Positions 8,440 to 17,172 of a DNA stretch of 64,000 bases are shown here, piece by piece. A program made the translations under genes and the position numbers. Position 1 is the first letter of the stretch, and every line of letters starts with the position of its first letter. The notes under the pieces were generated by a model that saw only the letters and a program-made list of their open reading frames with translations, made no database searches and was not told where the DNA came from. Source of the DNA: Lentibacillus kapialis (GTDB lineage Bacteria; Bacillota; Bacilli; Bacillales; Amphibacillaceae); NCBI RefSeq assembly GCF_014646635.1, contig NZ_BMNQ01000003.1, forward strand, positions 62,001 through 126,000, written 5' to 3'.

Positions 8440-9932
8440 TATCTGTTCCCTCCGATAAGGGATGCCATACCTTCAGGTGGTGCTAAATCTTCTAGACTGC
8501 ATGCCCCCTGCTCATAATAAAGATTATCGTCCATTTCCCTTCTGCCTGTTGGAATAACGAAACGATCGTTGTATTTGGCAACGCCTAATAAACGGGCCAT
8601 ATCCTCAAGTTCCTCAGGCGTTGTGTTGGCTTCTTTTAATAATTCACTTTGTCTGAATTCATCAATGCCGCCAACTGTTTTTCCACGCATGTGTACCCGC
8701 ATTGCTGTTAGCTTAAGGAGTACCTTTCGGATGACTTCCGTATCATCAGCCGACATTATGGATGCCAGATATTCCACAGGGATCCGCATTTGATCGATGG
8801 CAGGGATGTAACCGTCTGTATCTAACTCATCTTCATTTGTGATATGATTCATGATCGGGCTGAGCGGCGGCACATACCAGACCATGGGCAGTGTGCGATA
8901 TTCCGGGTGCAGCGGAAGTGCTATTTTCCATTCCATGGCCATTTTGTATATTGGTGATTTCTGTGCGCTCTCAATCCATTCTTCATTAATGCCTGCTTTC
9001 TTTGCTTCTTTGATCACTTCAGGATCGAACGGATCCTGAAATACGGAAAGCTGTGATTCATATAGATCTTGCGGATCTTCGACGGATGCTGCTTCTTTTA
9101 CTTTATCTGCATCATATAACACGACACCAATATAACGGATTCGGCCGACACATGTTTCTGAGCAAATTGTTGGCAGCCCGGCTTCAGTTCGCGGGTAACA
9201 GAAATTACACTTTTCGGCTTTGTGTGTGTTCCAGTTGTAGTATACTTTGTGATATGGACATCCGCTCATGCAAAAACGCCATCCCCGGCATGCCTCCTGA
9301 TCAACCAAAACAATGCCGTCTTCATCACGCTTGTACAATGCGCCTGATGGACAGGAAGCAACACAAGAAGGATTCAAGCAATGCTCACAAATGCGCGGCA
9401 GGTACATCATAAAGGTTTTCTCATATTCCATCGAGATGTGATCCTGCAGTTTCTCAACTGTCGGATCCTGTGATACCACTTCAGTTCCCCCTGCCAGGTC
9501 ATCGTCCCAGTTAGAGCCCCATTCCGGTTTGTCGATATATTCGCCTGTAATGACGGATTGGGGCCTTGCTACAGGTAAATTTTCACTTTTAGGACTGTTG
9601 ATTAGATTTTCGTAGTTATAAGTCCATGGCTCATAATAATCATCCATTGTGGCCATGTCAGGGTTGTAAAAAATATTCATCAGCTTGGAAATTGGACCGC
9701 CTGCTTTCAGTTGCAACTTACCATTTTTTAATGTCCATCCACCTTTGAAGCGCTCGGTGTCTTCCCAGCGTTTCGGATAACCTGTTCCCGGTCGGGTTTC
9801 CACATTGTTAAACCACATATATTCCGTGCCAGGCCGGTTTGTCCATGTATTTTTACATGTTACAGAGCATGTATGACAGCCGATACATTTATCCAAATGC
9901 ATCACCATTGCAACCTGTGCTTTAATTTTCAA
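8439..9932 (-). CDS. narH: respiratory nitrate reductase, beta subunit (iron-sulfur)
   Basis: 497 residues. NarH carries three [4Fe-4S] and one [3Fe-4S] cluster and wires NarI to NarG. The first ferredoxin motif has cysteines at 16, 19, 22 and 26 (CIGCHTCSVTC). The others are CEHCLNPSCVASCP and CRGWRFCMSGCPYHK; in the last, Trp in place of the second Cys gives the [3Fe-4S] site, as in E. coli NarH. The start is a TTG at 9932 with GGAGG nine bases upstream, and the resulting N-terminus MKIKAQVAMV aligns with known NarH. It overlaps the narG end by 11 bases. Confidence 0.95.
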   Translation of the reverse strand: MKIKAQVAMVMHLDKCIGCHTCSVTCKNTWTNRPGTEYMWFNNVETRPGTGYPKRWEDTERFKGGWTLKNGKLQLKAGGPISKLMNIFYNPDMATMDDYYEPWTYNYENLINSPKSENLPVARPQSVITGEYIDKPEWGSNWDDDLAGGTEVVSQDPTVEKLQDHISMEYEKTFMMYLPRICEHCLNPSCVASCPSGALYKRDEDGIVLVDQEACRGWRFCMSGCPYHKVYYNWNTHKAEKCNFCYPRTEAGLPTICSETCVGRIRYIGVVLYDADKVKEAASVEDPQDLYESQLSVFQDPFDPEVIKEAKKAGINEEWIESAQKSPIYKMAMEWKIALPLHPEYRTLPMVWYVPPLSPIMNHITNEDELDTDGYIPAIDQMRIPVEYLASIMSADDTEVIRKVLLKLTAMRVHMRGKTVGGIDEFRQSELLKEANTTPEELEDMARLLGVAKYNDRFVIPTGRREMDDNLYYEQGACSLEDLAPPEGMASLIGGNR

Positions 9933-12900
9933 GCCAATCTACCTCCTTTAAAGCTCTGATAACAGCTATTGTATCCCGCTGATGACCGGTAGGACCATAA
10001 TAATTAAATCCATAACTCAATTGTGAATAGCCACCTATCATATGTGTCCCTTTAAGCGTCACCCTTGTAACGCTATTGTGGGTTCCCCCACGTTTTTTAT
10101 TGATTGATGTGGCGGGTACTCCCAATGTACGGTCCTGAGCATGATACATATAAGCCATCCCTTTTGGTATCCTGTATGTGACAACAACTCTTGCTGCAAT
10201 CGCACCATTTCGGTTATAAACTTCTACAAAATCGTTATCCTTAAGGTCGATGGAAGCTGCATCATCTTCGTTCATCCAAATGGTTTGCCACCCTCTAAAC
10301 AGTGTCGACATATGGGTCGTATCGGTAAACATCGTGTGAATGCCCCACTTTTGATGCGGGGTCAAATATCTGACCGTAATTGATTTGTTTTCGTTCTCTT
10401 CCACACCTTCTTCTTTCTTCAGGAATGGTCCGGATCTTAGCGGCGGCAGGTACAGCGGGAGTCCTTCCCCATAATCAAGCATCATCTCGTGATCAAGATA
10501 AAAGCTTTGCCGTCCTGTCAATGTCCGCCATGGAATATTGTATTCTGTGTTCACAGTGAACGGCGAATAACGGCGGTGGTCTTTTTCCAGACCGCTCCAT
10601 ACAGGTGTTGAGATGGCATTTCGCGGCTGGATGCTTAAGTCCCTTAATGTATGGTCTTCCTCTGCACGGGGTTTCGCAATATCCTCCAGTTTTTGACCGG
10701 TTTTGGTTTCGAGTGATTTCCATCCGGCAACAGCCCTTTTACCGTTCGTGGCACCGGACATAGCTAAAATGGCGTTAATGGCCTGTTCGTCAGAATATAA
10801 TTCCGGATGACCTTTACCAATGCCTTCACGACGTGATTTGCCAAGTCTTGTACCCAACTCATCATAGACTTCTTCTCCGGGAATAGTTATACCTTTGCCG
10901 CCATAGCCTTGCTTAATCAACGGGCCGATGGTGGTCATCTTCTGGTAAACATTCGGGTAATCGCGTTTAACAACTTTCATACTTGGCATTGTTTTGCCCG
11001 GTATTGCGTCAACTTCACCTTTACGCCAATCTTTCACTTTTCCAAGCGACTGTGCAATTTCTCCCGGTGTATCATGTCCAAGTGGAGAAGCAACTAATTC
11101 TTCCGTTGCCGGCAGATGTTTTTCGGCAAGCTCCGAGAATACCCTGCCAATTTCACGGAATGTGTTCCAGTCGCTTTTTGCTTCCCATGGCGGTGAAATA
11201 GCTGCATTGAAGGGATGGACGAATGGGTGCATGTCCGTACTGCTGATATCATTTTTTTCATACCAGGTTGCAGCCGGCAATACAATATCCGAAAACAGCC
11301 CGGAGCTCGTCATGCGAAAGTCCACGCTGACCAGTAAATCAGCCTTTCCGGTAGGTGCTTCCCCTCCGGTTTTAACGGTTTCAGGCTGCCATGAGTTTTC
11401 CGGTTCAGCCATTACCTGATTATCCCCGCCAACCAGATGTCTGACAAAAAACTCATGTCCTTTACCACTGTCTCCAAGCAGATTTGATCGCCAGTTAAAG
11501 AATACTCTTGGGAAATTTCTCGGATCATCCGGGTTTTCGATTGCCCAATCGATTTTTTCATCTTTTATCCGGCTGACAATGTCATCGATAATATCCTGCT
11601 CACTCTTTGCTCCCCGTTCTCTGCTTTCTTTCACAAGGTCAATAGAGTTCTGAGAAAACTGCGGGTACGAAGGAAGCCAGCCGAGCCGTGCTGACAAAGC
11701 GTTCAAATCTGCCGGATGCATAGAACTGTACTTGCTACCCCATTCAGTTTTTTCGTTGTCGTCCGGCAAAGCTTCATAACGGAACTGGTCGGTCATGAAA
11801 TAAAAATAGGATGTTCCGTTTTGATGACGCGGTGGCTTCTGCCAATCGCCGGCAAAGGCGACCTGCTGCCATCCTTCCTGAGGACGTACTTTTTCCTGAC
11901 CCACATAATGGGCCCAACCTCCGCCATTAACACCTTGTGAGCCTGTTAACAATACCAGGTTCAAGATCGCACGGTAGATTTGGTCACTGTGGAACCAGTG
12001 GTTGGTTCCGCCACCCATGGCAATCATTGATTTACCTTTTGTTCGTTCCGCATTATCTGCAAACTCTTTCGCTACCTTGATAACGTGTGTTTTATTTACA
12101 CCTGTAATCGATTCCTGCCACGCAGGTGTATATGGTTTAGGATCGTCGTAATCAGCCGGATAATCACCTGGAAGGCCCCGGTCGACACCTGTGTGAGCCA
12201 TCATTAGATCATAGACTGTTGTCAATTTGAGCGTGTTCCCGCTTGCATCCTGAATTGTTTTAACCGGTACACCACGTCTGACGAGGTTTCCTTCTTTCTC
12301 GGCAAAATAAGGAAAACTTACCATGACAGTTTCATCGGATTTATTTATAAAACTTAATTCAGGGTCAATCAGACTGCCGTCTTCTTTATCCAGCTGCAAG
12401 TTCCACTTTCTTCCGCCATCCCAGCGAAAGCCCATGCTGCCATTTGGGGTTTCAATCTGATCTGTTTCAGCATTCCACACCAGGGTTTTCCATTCTCCAA
12501 GTTCATGGCTATCATTAATATCGGATGCACGAAGGAATCGGTCACTGCGATATTCGCCATCATGTTCATTTAGTGTCACAAGATATGGCAGATCTGTATA
12601 TTTTTTCGCATAGGAATTGAAGTAGGGTGTTTCTTTGTCAACATAAAACTCTTTCAAGATAACGTGTGTCATGGCCATCGCAAGAGCTGCATCAGTTCCT
12701 GCTTTTGCCGGCAGCCAAATGTCGGCAAATTTTTCATATTCCGCATAGTCCGGACTGACACCGACAACTTTTGTGCCATTATAGCGTGCTTCTACCATAA
12801 AATGAGCATCCGGTGTTCGGGTTTGCGGCAGATTGGTTCCCCAAATGATAAAGTATTTGGAGTTATACCAGTCAGCACTTTCCGGTACGTCTGTCTGTTC

Positions 12901-13605
12901 CCCCCATACTTGCGGTGAAGCTGGTGGTAAATCCGCGTACCAATCATAAAAACTTAAAATAGTTCCTCCGATTAGTGACAGAAAACGAGTGCCAGCCGCA
13001 TAACTGATCATTGACATGGCCGGAATTGGACTAAATCCGGCAATACGGTCAGGTCCATAATTCTTAATAGTTTGAATACTGGCACTGGCGATCATTTCAC
13101 ACATATCTTGCCAGTTGGCTCGAACAAAACCGCCTTTTCCGCGGGCCTTGACATATTTTTCGCGCTTAACAGGATCATTCACGATGTTATCCCATGCTTC
13201 GACAGGATTTGAGCTGTTTTCGCGTTCTTCTTTCCATAATTCATATAAATCACTGCGTACATAGGGGTATTTTACCCTGATCGGACTGTATGTGTACCAG
13301 GAAAAGCTTGCTCCCCTCGGACATCCGCGCGGTTCATATTCCGGAAAATCGTCCCCGGTACTTGGATAGTCTGTCTGCTGCGTTTCTGACGTGATAATGC
13401 CATCTTTTACATAAATTTTCCAGCTACATGAACCTGTACAGTTTACACCATGTGTTGAGCGCACAATTCTATCATGCTGCCATCTTCTGCGGTATATATC
13501 TTCGGAATCACGCGGGCGAGGGCTTTCTTCTGTCCATTCATCATTAATTCGCTTTCCGGGCTTAATATGTTTTAGTTTTTCGAAAGGTTTATTTTTATTC
13601 TCCAC
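9922..13605 (-). CDS. narG: respiratory nitrate reductase, alpha subunit (molybdenum catalytic)
   Basis: 1227 residues, full NarG length. It reduces nitrate to nitrite on the cytoplasmic side using bis-MGD molybdenum. The FS0 iron-sulfur ligands are His52, Cys56, Cys60 and Cys95 (STHGVNCTGSCSW and RGCPRGAS). The conserved active-site region DWYADLPPASP and NLPQTRTPDAHF is intact, as are the C-terminal cofactor-binding stretches. There is no twin-arginine leader. The start codon is GTG at 13605, 5 bases after a strong GGAGGAGGTGG that lies inside the preceding gene, and the two genes overlap by 11 bases. The mobA gene at 21.5 kb would supply the guanine dinucleotide for this subunit. Confidence 0.96.
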   Translation of the reverse strand: MENKNKPFEKLKHIKPGKRINDEWTEESPRPRDSEDIYRRRWQHDRIVRSTHGVNCTGSCSWKIYVKDGIITSETQQTDYPSTGDDFPEYEPRGCPRGASFSWYTYSPIRVKYPYVRSDLYELWKEERENSSNPVEAWDNIVNDPVKREKYVKARGKGGFVRANWQDMCEMIASASIQTIKNYGPDRIAGFSPIPAMSMISYAAGTRFLSLIGGTILSFYDWYADLPPASPQVWGEQTDVPESADWYNSKYFIIWGTNLPQTRTPDAHFMVEARYNGTKVVGVSPDYAEYEKFADIWLPAKAGTDAALAMAMTHVILKEFYVDKETPYFNSYAKKYTDLPYLVTLNEHDGEYRSDRFLRASDINDSHELGEWKTLVWNAETDQIETPNGSMGFRWDGGRKWNLQLDKEDGSLIDPELSFINKSDETVMVSFPYFAEKEGNLVRRGVPVKTIQDASGNTLKLTTVYDLMMAHTGVDRGLPGDYPADYDDPKPYTPAWQESITGVNKTHVIKVAKEFADNAERTKGKSMIAMGGGTNHWFHSDQIYRAILNLVLLTGSQGVNGGGWAHYVGQEKVRPQEGWQQVAFAGDWQKPPRHQNGTSYFYFMTDQFRYEALPDDNEKTEWGSKYSSMHPADLNALSARLGWLPSYPQFSQNSIDLVKESRERGAKSEQDIIDDIVSRIKDEKIDWAIENPDDPRNFPRVFFNWRSNLLGDSGKGHEFFVRHLVGGDNQVMAEPENSWQPETVKTGGEAPTGKADLLVSVDFRMTSSGLFSDIVLPAATWYEKNDISSTDMHPFVHPFNAAISPPWEAKSDWNTFREIGRVFSELAEKHLPATEELVASPLGHDTPGEIAQSLGKVKDWRKGEVDAIPGKTMPSMKVVKRDYPNVYQKMTTIGPLIKQGYGGKGITIPGEEVYDELGTRLGKSRREGIGKGHPELYSDEQAINAILAMSGATNGKRAVAGWKSLETKTGQKLEDIAKPRAEEDHTLRDLSIQPRNAISTPVWSGLEKDHRRYSPFTVNTEYNIPWRTLTGRQSFYLDHEMMLDYGEGLPLYLPPLRSGPFLKKEEGVEENENKSITVRYLTPHQKWGIHTMFTDTTHMSTLFRGWQTIWMNEDDAASIDLKDNDFVEVYNRNGAIAARVVVTYRIPKGMAYMYHAQDRTLGVPATSINKKRGGTHNSVTRVTLKGTHMIGGYSQLSYGFNYYGPTGHQRDTIAVIRALKEVDWLEN

Positions 13606-13879
13606 TCATTCCACCTCCTCCATGTTGTGCTTCAATGGGATTGAATCGGTCTCCGAGAATCCGGAAACTGCCTTCACCTTCTTCAAGTTCTTCGATGAAT
13701 ATTTTCAGACTCGGGACATTGGATGCAACCAATATCAGGCGTTCCAGCGTTTCATAAGCGTTTATATCATAAATTGCTTCGACAATTTTGGGAGGGATAT
13801 CCCCAAAACGCATTTTCAGGATAGCGAGTAAATCTTCGCGGTCATCCACGATATTTGCTTCGTCTTCGAATAAAAACAT
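13595..13879 (-). CDS. small unknown protein directly before narG, DUF4351-like
   Basis: 94 residues from the ATG at 13879, with AAAGGAG 8 bases upstream. The central part (DLLAILKMRFGDIPPKIVEA, then LERLILVASNVPSLKIF) resembles the DUF4351 module often found at the end of Rpn-type proteins; the resemblance is from memory and moderate. Acidic overall, no Cys, no membrane segment, and a Gly-rich tail. The tail sequence doubles as the narG ribosome site, so narG translation is tied to this gene. Its place in the operon suggests a role in nitrate reductase assembly or sensing, but this is only context. Confidence 0.6.
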   Translation of the reverse strand: MFLFEDEANIVDDREDLLAILKMRFGDIPPKIVEAIYDINAYETLERLILVASNVPSLKIFIEELEEGEGSFRILGDRFNPIEAQHGGGGMSGE

Positions 13880-13904
13880 ACTGAGCACTCCTTTCGCTTA
13901 GAAG

Positions 13905-14228
13905 TTATTTAGGCCTCATCATTTTAAAGTAATCGGCAATCATAACTTCTTTACAGGCACTTCCGACTTTTTCTATAAACTCAGCTATCTCGGGGTTCTT
14001 ATGTTTGATGGCTTCATTTGAAAAGTATTGTGAGTTTTTATGTGCATAACTGTCACCGAAGTAAATGATTGCTTCATATCCTGATGATTCTTGCACAGCT
14101 TGTGCCTGAATATCATACTTATGAATGTTGTAATCTTCTTCTAATTTATCGGTGATCTTTTTGTAAAGATCCGGTAAAACGACACGCATCGGCTGTTCCT
14201 GTTTGGATGATATCTGTTCAGAGTTCAA
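13905..14228 (-). CDS. unknown protein of the nar operon
   Basis: 107 residues starting at a TTG (14228) with GGAGGTGA about 6-8 bases upstream. An ATG closer to that site opens only a four-codon frame, so TTG is the better start. The product is soluble and charged, with an alpha/beta look: a basic-acidic helix (DLYKKITDKLEEDYNIHK), then EAIIYFGDSYAHKNSQYF, and a C-terminal helix with a single Cys (SACKEVMIADYFKMMRPK). I do not recognise the family. It lies 25 bp before the DUF4351-like gene and 29 bp after the hemerythrin-like gene, all in one transcript with narGHJI. Confidence 0.6.
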   Translation of the reverse strand: MNSEQISSKQEQPMRVVLPDLYKKITDKLEEDYNIHKYDIQAQAVQESSGYEAIIYFGDSYAHKNSQYFSNEAIKHKNPEIAEFIEKVGSACKEVMIADYFKMMRPK

Positions 14229-14257
14229 TCATGTCACCTCCATGTTGATATGTATCG

Positions 14258-14680
14258 TTAGTGATCATGGTCAGGCAGTACTTCCATTTCTTTTTTATTA
14301 TGAAGTTCATCGACGATAATCAAAGATTGAAAACGTTGTATGAGCGCATCATTAAGACCTGTTTCCGGAAGCTTTTCTTTAATTTCATCGACGATTAATC
14401 GTAATAAATCATGATCCCGTGTCAATGCAGTAATATCGTCTTTCACTTCCGGGTCTTCATCAACCAGATCTTTGTATAATCCGTTTTCCTCTGCATCAGC
14501 GTGTGCAAGTGTTCTTGTTTCCCATTGTTCAATAAGCACATATGCCAATTCCAATGCCTTTTCTTGTTCGTTTTCCTGATATAGTGTGTCGAGCATATTC
14601 GTCAACTCTATCGCTTCATTCAATGCTGCTTCGTGAATGGCACTATGACTGTCGACACGTTTAAGCGCAGGACCGGACAT
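14258..14680 (-). CDS. hemerythrin-like protein, first gene of the nar operon
   Basis: 140 residues, a four-helix bundle of the hemerythrin HHE type. Candidate di-iron ligands are His12/His16 (SHSAIHEAAL), His60 with Glu64/65 (LAHADAEENGL), His90 (TRDHDLLR) and His127 with Glu131 (ELHNKKEMEV). Such proteins bind O2 or NO or take part in iron-sulfur repair (Ric/YtfE group). The ATG has GAGGTGA 5-6 bases upstream. It is the promoter-proximal gene under the Fnr site, so it should be made under oxygen limitation. A likely role is NO or O2 sensing or protection during nitrate respiration, by analogy. Confidence 0.75.
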   Translation of the reverse strand: MSGPALKRVDSHSAIHEAALNEAIELTNMLDTLYQENEQEKALELAYVLIEQWETRTLAHADAEENGLYKDLVDEDPEVKDDITALTRDHDLLRLIVDEIKEKLPETGLNDALIQRFQSLIIVDELHNKKEMEVLPDHDH

Positions 14681-14775
14681 CTTAATTCACCTCGCTGTAT
14701 TAGTTTTGCAAGTAACAACCCTAGTATAGACAATTTCTATTGGCTTCAGCATATCATCCATCAGAATGACGAACA

Positions 14776-14818
14776 ATTGATATTGAGCAAAATTTGAATT
14801 TATGTGACAACAATCACA
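14776..14818 (-). promoter_or_regulatory. Fnr-dependent promoter of the nar operon
   Basis: A perfect palindrome TGTGA-CAACAA-TCACA (14803-14818) matches the Bacillus Fnr consensus TGTGA-N6-TCACA. On the minus strand a -10-like TATCAAT lies at 14782-14776. The palindrome centre is about 31 bp from the -10 centre, so the site would sit near -41.5, the class II activator position. The leader to the first ATG would be about 90 bases. Confidence 0.85.
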
Positions 14819-14973
14819 GAATAATAGTAACAGTATTGTCGAAAAATCAAATGATTAACCTAAATGTTCCAATAGTCTAAGGTATAGGGAAATGAATTAA
14901 TGGTGTTGTTTTAATTATACGCTGTAAGGCAATATAATGTATGAGGAACTATTGATAAAAGGAGACGATAAGG

Positions 14974-15243
14974 ATGTTGGCACATGTTATTGTCAGTGGG
15001 CGCGTACAAGGCGTCGGATTCAGATTTTCGGCACAGCAGCTGGCTGCCCAATACGATCTAACTGGATGGGTTCAAAATAAATCAGATGGTACAGTGGAGT
15101 TGGAAATTGAGGGTGAGCATAATAAAGTTCATACATTTTTAAATGATTTAAATAAAGGTCTAAGTCCAGCTGCTAAAGTGGATGATGTGAAAGTTGATAC
15201 ACAACAGGATGAAAAAGGTTATAGCAGCTTTTTCATAAAATAA
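14974..15243 (+). CDS. acyP: acylphosphatase
   Basis: 89 residues, normal for this small ferredoxin-like-fold enzyme that hydrolyses acyl phosphates. The catalytic pattern is GRVQGVGFRFSAQQLA, with Arg in the phosphate cradle, followed by LTGWVQNKSDGTVELEIEG, which holds the catalytic Asn. The ATG is preceded by GGAGA. The gene is divergent from the nar operon and is a single unit. A partial R1 repeat begins at its stop codon. It is broadly conserved housekeeping; the physiological substrate in bacteria is uncertain. Confidence 0.9.
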   Translation: MLAHVIVSGRVQGVGFRFSAQQLAAQYDLTGWVQNKSDGTVELEIEGEHNKVHTFLNDLNKGLSPAAKVDDVKVDTQQDEKGYSSFFIK

Positions 15244-15274
15244 TAAGGTCATCCATCATTTTCTGGCGTTAAAA
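15243..15274 (-). repeat. dispersed repeat family R1, partial copy
   Basis: AAGGTCATCCATCATTT followed by TCTGGCGTTA matches the outer arm of family R1 in reverse; the rest of the element is absent. It abuts the acyP stop codon. Confidence 0.5.
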
Positions 15275-15311
15275 TAAAACAGAAGCCGCTATCAGTGAAG
15301 ACAGCGGCTTC
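15271..15311 (-). terminator. terminator of the ferredoxin gene
   Basis: AGAAGCCGCT (15281-15290) and AGCGGCTTCT (15302-15311) form a perfect 10-bp stem. On the minus strand it is followed by GTTTTATTTT. It also lies downstream of acyP on the plus strand. Confidence 0.85.
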
Positions 15312-15314
15312 TGA

Positions 15315-15554
15315 TCAAGCCTCTTCGAAAAATTTGGCATTGAGGTCAATGTACTTCTCTTCTTCCTGTGGGACCTCATCTTCCATATATATGGCTTCAA
15401 CCGGGCAAACGGCTTCACATGCACCACAGTCGATGCAAATATCCGGATCGATATAGAACATATCTTTGCCTTCTTCTATACAGTCAACAGGGCATACTTC
15501 GACACATTCGCCTGATTTTTCATTTATACAAGGTGACGTTATAACAAATGCCAA
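15315..15554 (-). CDS. two-cluster ferredoxin (TTG start)
   Basis: 79 residues. The cysteines are at 9, 17, 21 and 25 and at 40, 43, 46 and 50, giving C-x7-C-x3-C-x3-C and C-x2-C-x2-C-x3-C. This pattern fits a [3Fe-4S]/[4Fe-4S] or 2[4Fe-4S] ferredoxin that moves low-potential electrons in the cytoplasm. The start is TTG: AAGGAGGAG lies 6 bases upstream and the product begins MAFVITSPC as in related Bacillus ferredoxins, whereas the upstream in-frame GTG has no ribosome site. Acidic, as usual for ferredoxins. Single gene with its own terminator. Confidence 0.85.
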   Translation of the reverse strand: MAFVITSPCINEKSGECVEVCPVDCIEEGKDMFYIDPDICIDCGACEAVCPVEAIYMEDEVPQEEEKYIDLNAKFFEEA

Positions 15555-15701
15555 ATGAATCTCCTCCTTAAAAAATAAAGCCACACACACTCCATAATAA
15601 ATATATTACATAATATAACCGCTTGTTTCAAGTTAGATTACACATGGATAGGTGTTCATACATATTCTATCTTATCAGCAAAATACGAGGGAGAGGTCGG
15701 T

Positions 15702-16892
15702 ATGGAAGTTCTCGTTAGCCCCAATGATTCATTATGGTATTACAGTGATCTGTTTGATGTTCCGTTGGTTTTGCTTGAACAATCCAATCCCCACTTAAAC
15801 ACTGACGAATTCATGATTGATCAGGTGATGAATCTACCCGGTTATACAGAAAGATTTTATCAAATAGCTGGCGATAAGACCTTGCGGGACATTGCAAGAG
15901 AGCAAAATGTTCCGGCTGACATGCTGCAACTGGTAAATCCGGGAACAGATCCGCAAAAACTGCAAACCGGCCAACAAATTACTATTCCCGAGCGTGTCAA
16001 TCATTTAATAATAACGGACTATGATCATTATACATTTGATAAAATGGTACAGGATATCGCCCGCTTGTGTACTGTCTATCCCTTCATTTCCCACAAAGTC
16101 ATCGGAAATTCCATTCTGGGTAAAGATATCATTGAATTGCAGATTGGCGCTGGGGGCAAACACGTTCATCTTAATGGATCATTTCACGCCAACGAATGGA
16201 TAACCACTTCGGTCCTGATGCGTTTCATCAATGAATATGCATGTGCATTGATAAACAGAACGCCGATACAGGGAATAAACGTACCGGCTCATTTTATGGA
16301 TACAACTTTATCAGTTGTGCCAATGGTTAATCCGGATGGTGTTAATCTTGTTCTGGATGGCGTATCTGCAGCCGGGGAGTATCAGGAACAGGTTTTAACA
16401 CTCAATCATCAGAACCCGGTTTTTTCCAATTGGAAGGCAAATATTGCAGGTGTTGATCTGAATAAGCAATATCCGGCACTCTGGGGAGTTGAAGCAGCAC
16501 GGAAGCCTGATTCACCCCAGCCCCGGGATTATCCCGGTTCTTGTCCATTATCGGAACCGGAAGCTATAGCAATGGCAGAACTGGCTGGAGAACGAGACTT
16601 TTTGCGTGTCAATGCACTGCATACCCAAGGCAAAGAGATCTATTGGGGTTTTGCAGGTTTGGAACCTCCCCTTTCAGAGTCCATTGTAAATGAATACGCT
16701 CGTGTGAGCGGTTATCAGCCCATACGTTGTATAGACAATTACGCCGGTTATAAGGACTGGTTTATCCGGGAATTCAGACGTTCTGGTTATACGGTTGAAT
16801 TGGGAATTGGGGTCAATCCGCTGCCATTCAGGCAATTTGAGGAGATTTATCAGGAGACGCTCGGCATTATGCTGGCTAATTTATATTTATAG
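15702..16892 (+). CDS. LysM-M14 carboxypeptidase (gamma-D-glutamyl-diaminopimelate peptidase type)
   Basis: 396 residues. Two LysM-like modules lie at about 3-48 and 53-97 (the second ends LQTGQQITIPE), followed by an M14 zinc peptidase domain. Zinc ligands are in FHANEW (His and Glu) and LHTQG (His), and the catalytic Glu is in YTVELG. The layout matches B. subtilis YqgT and Lysinibacillus endopeptidase I, which cleave peptidoglycan stem peptides. There is no signal peptide, so it probably acts inside the mother cell or on internalised muropeptides. GGGAGAGG precedes the ATG. A family R3 repeat begins at its stop codon. Confidence 0.82.
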   Translation: MEVLVSPNDSLWYYSDLFDVPLVLLEQSNPHLNTDEFMIDQVMNLPGYTERFYQIAGDKTLRDIAREQNVPADMLQLVNPGTDPQKLQTGQQITIPERVNHLIITDYDHYTFDKMVQDIARLCTVYPFISHKVIGNSILGKDIIELQIGAGGKHVHLNGSFHANEWITTSVLMRFINEYACALINRTPIQGINVPAHFMDTTLSVVPMVNPDGVNLVLDGVSAAGEYQEQVLTLNHQNPVFSNWKANIAGVDLNKQYPALWGVEAARKPDSPQPRDYPGSCPLSEPEAIAMAELAGERDFLRVNALHTQGKEIYWGFAGLEPPLSESIVNEYARVSGYQPIRCIDNYAGYKDWFIREFRRSGYTVELGIGVNPLPFRQFEEIYQETLGIMLANLYL

Positions 16893-17116
16893 AGGTTGTT
16901 CAAAAAGTCCGGTAAACATGACACTTCGAATTTCTTCGTTGGCTTGTTTCTCCGCCGCTCATGTATCTAAAGGCATACATTCCGCTGCTCGAAACTGCGC
17001 CGTCTCGAACTTCTTGGTCCTTTTTATCCTCCTTTTTGAACACGCACTTATAACAGATTGTTCAAAACGTGCGATGAATGTGTCTTCTCCTCCTTTTTAA
17101 CCACTCACTTATAAGT
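16892..17116 (+). repeat. dispersed repeat family R3, copy 1
   Basis: Starts GAGGTTGTTCAAAAAGTCCG and runs to TCCTTTTTGAACACGCACTT near 17050, so the ends form a GTTCAAAAAG inverted repeat. It carries a 30-bp internal insertion, compared with the copy at 43.4 kb, flanked by CCGCCGCTC/CCGCTGCTC. A degenerate second half (17053-17116) repeats the terminal motif. Open frames across it are artefacts. Confidence 0.8.
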
Positions 17117-17132
17117 TCAATGAATTGATTTA

Positions 17133-17172
17133 GAGGTAAAGTAACAGGCTGTACGCCCTGTTACTTTACCTC
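17133..17172 (-). terminator. terminator overlapping the end of the 68-residue gene
   Basis: GAGGTAAAGTAACAGG pairs perfectly over 16 bp with CCTGTTACTTTACCTC. The last codons and stop of the minus-strand gene are part of the stem. Confidence 0.8.

Noticed and set aside
14890-14973. Promoter for acyP
   Set aside because: A TATAAT is present at about 14934, but no acceptable -35 lies at 16-18 bases, so it was not listed.
16795-17100. 101-residue open frame running out of the M14 peptidase gene
   Set aside because: It overlaps the real gene in another frame and then reads through repeat R3.
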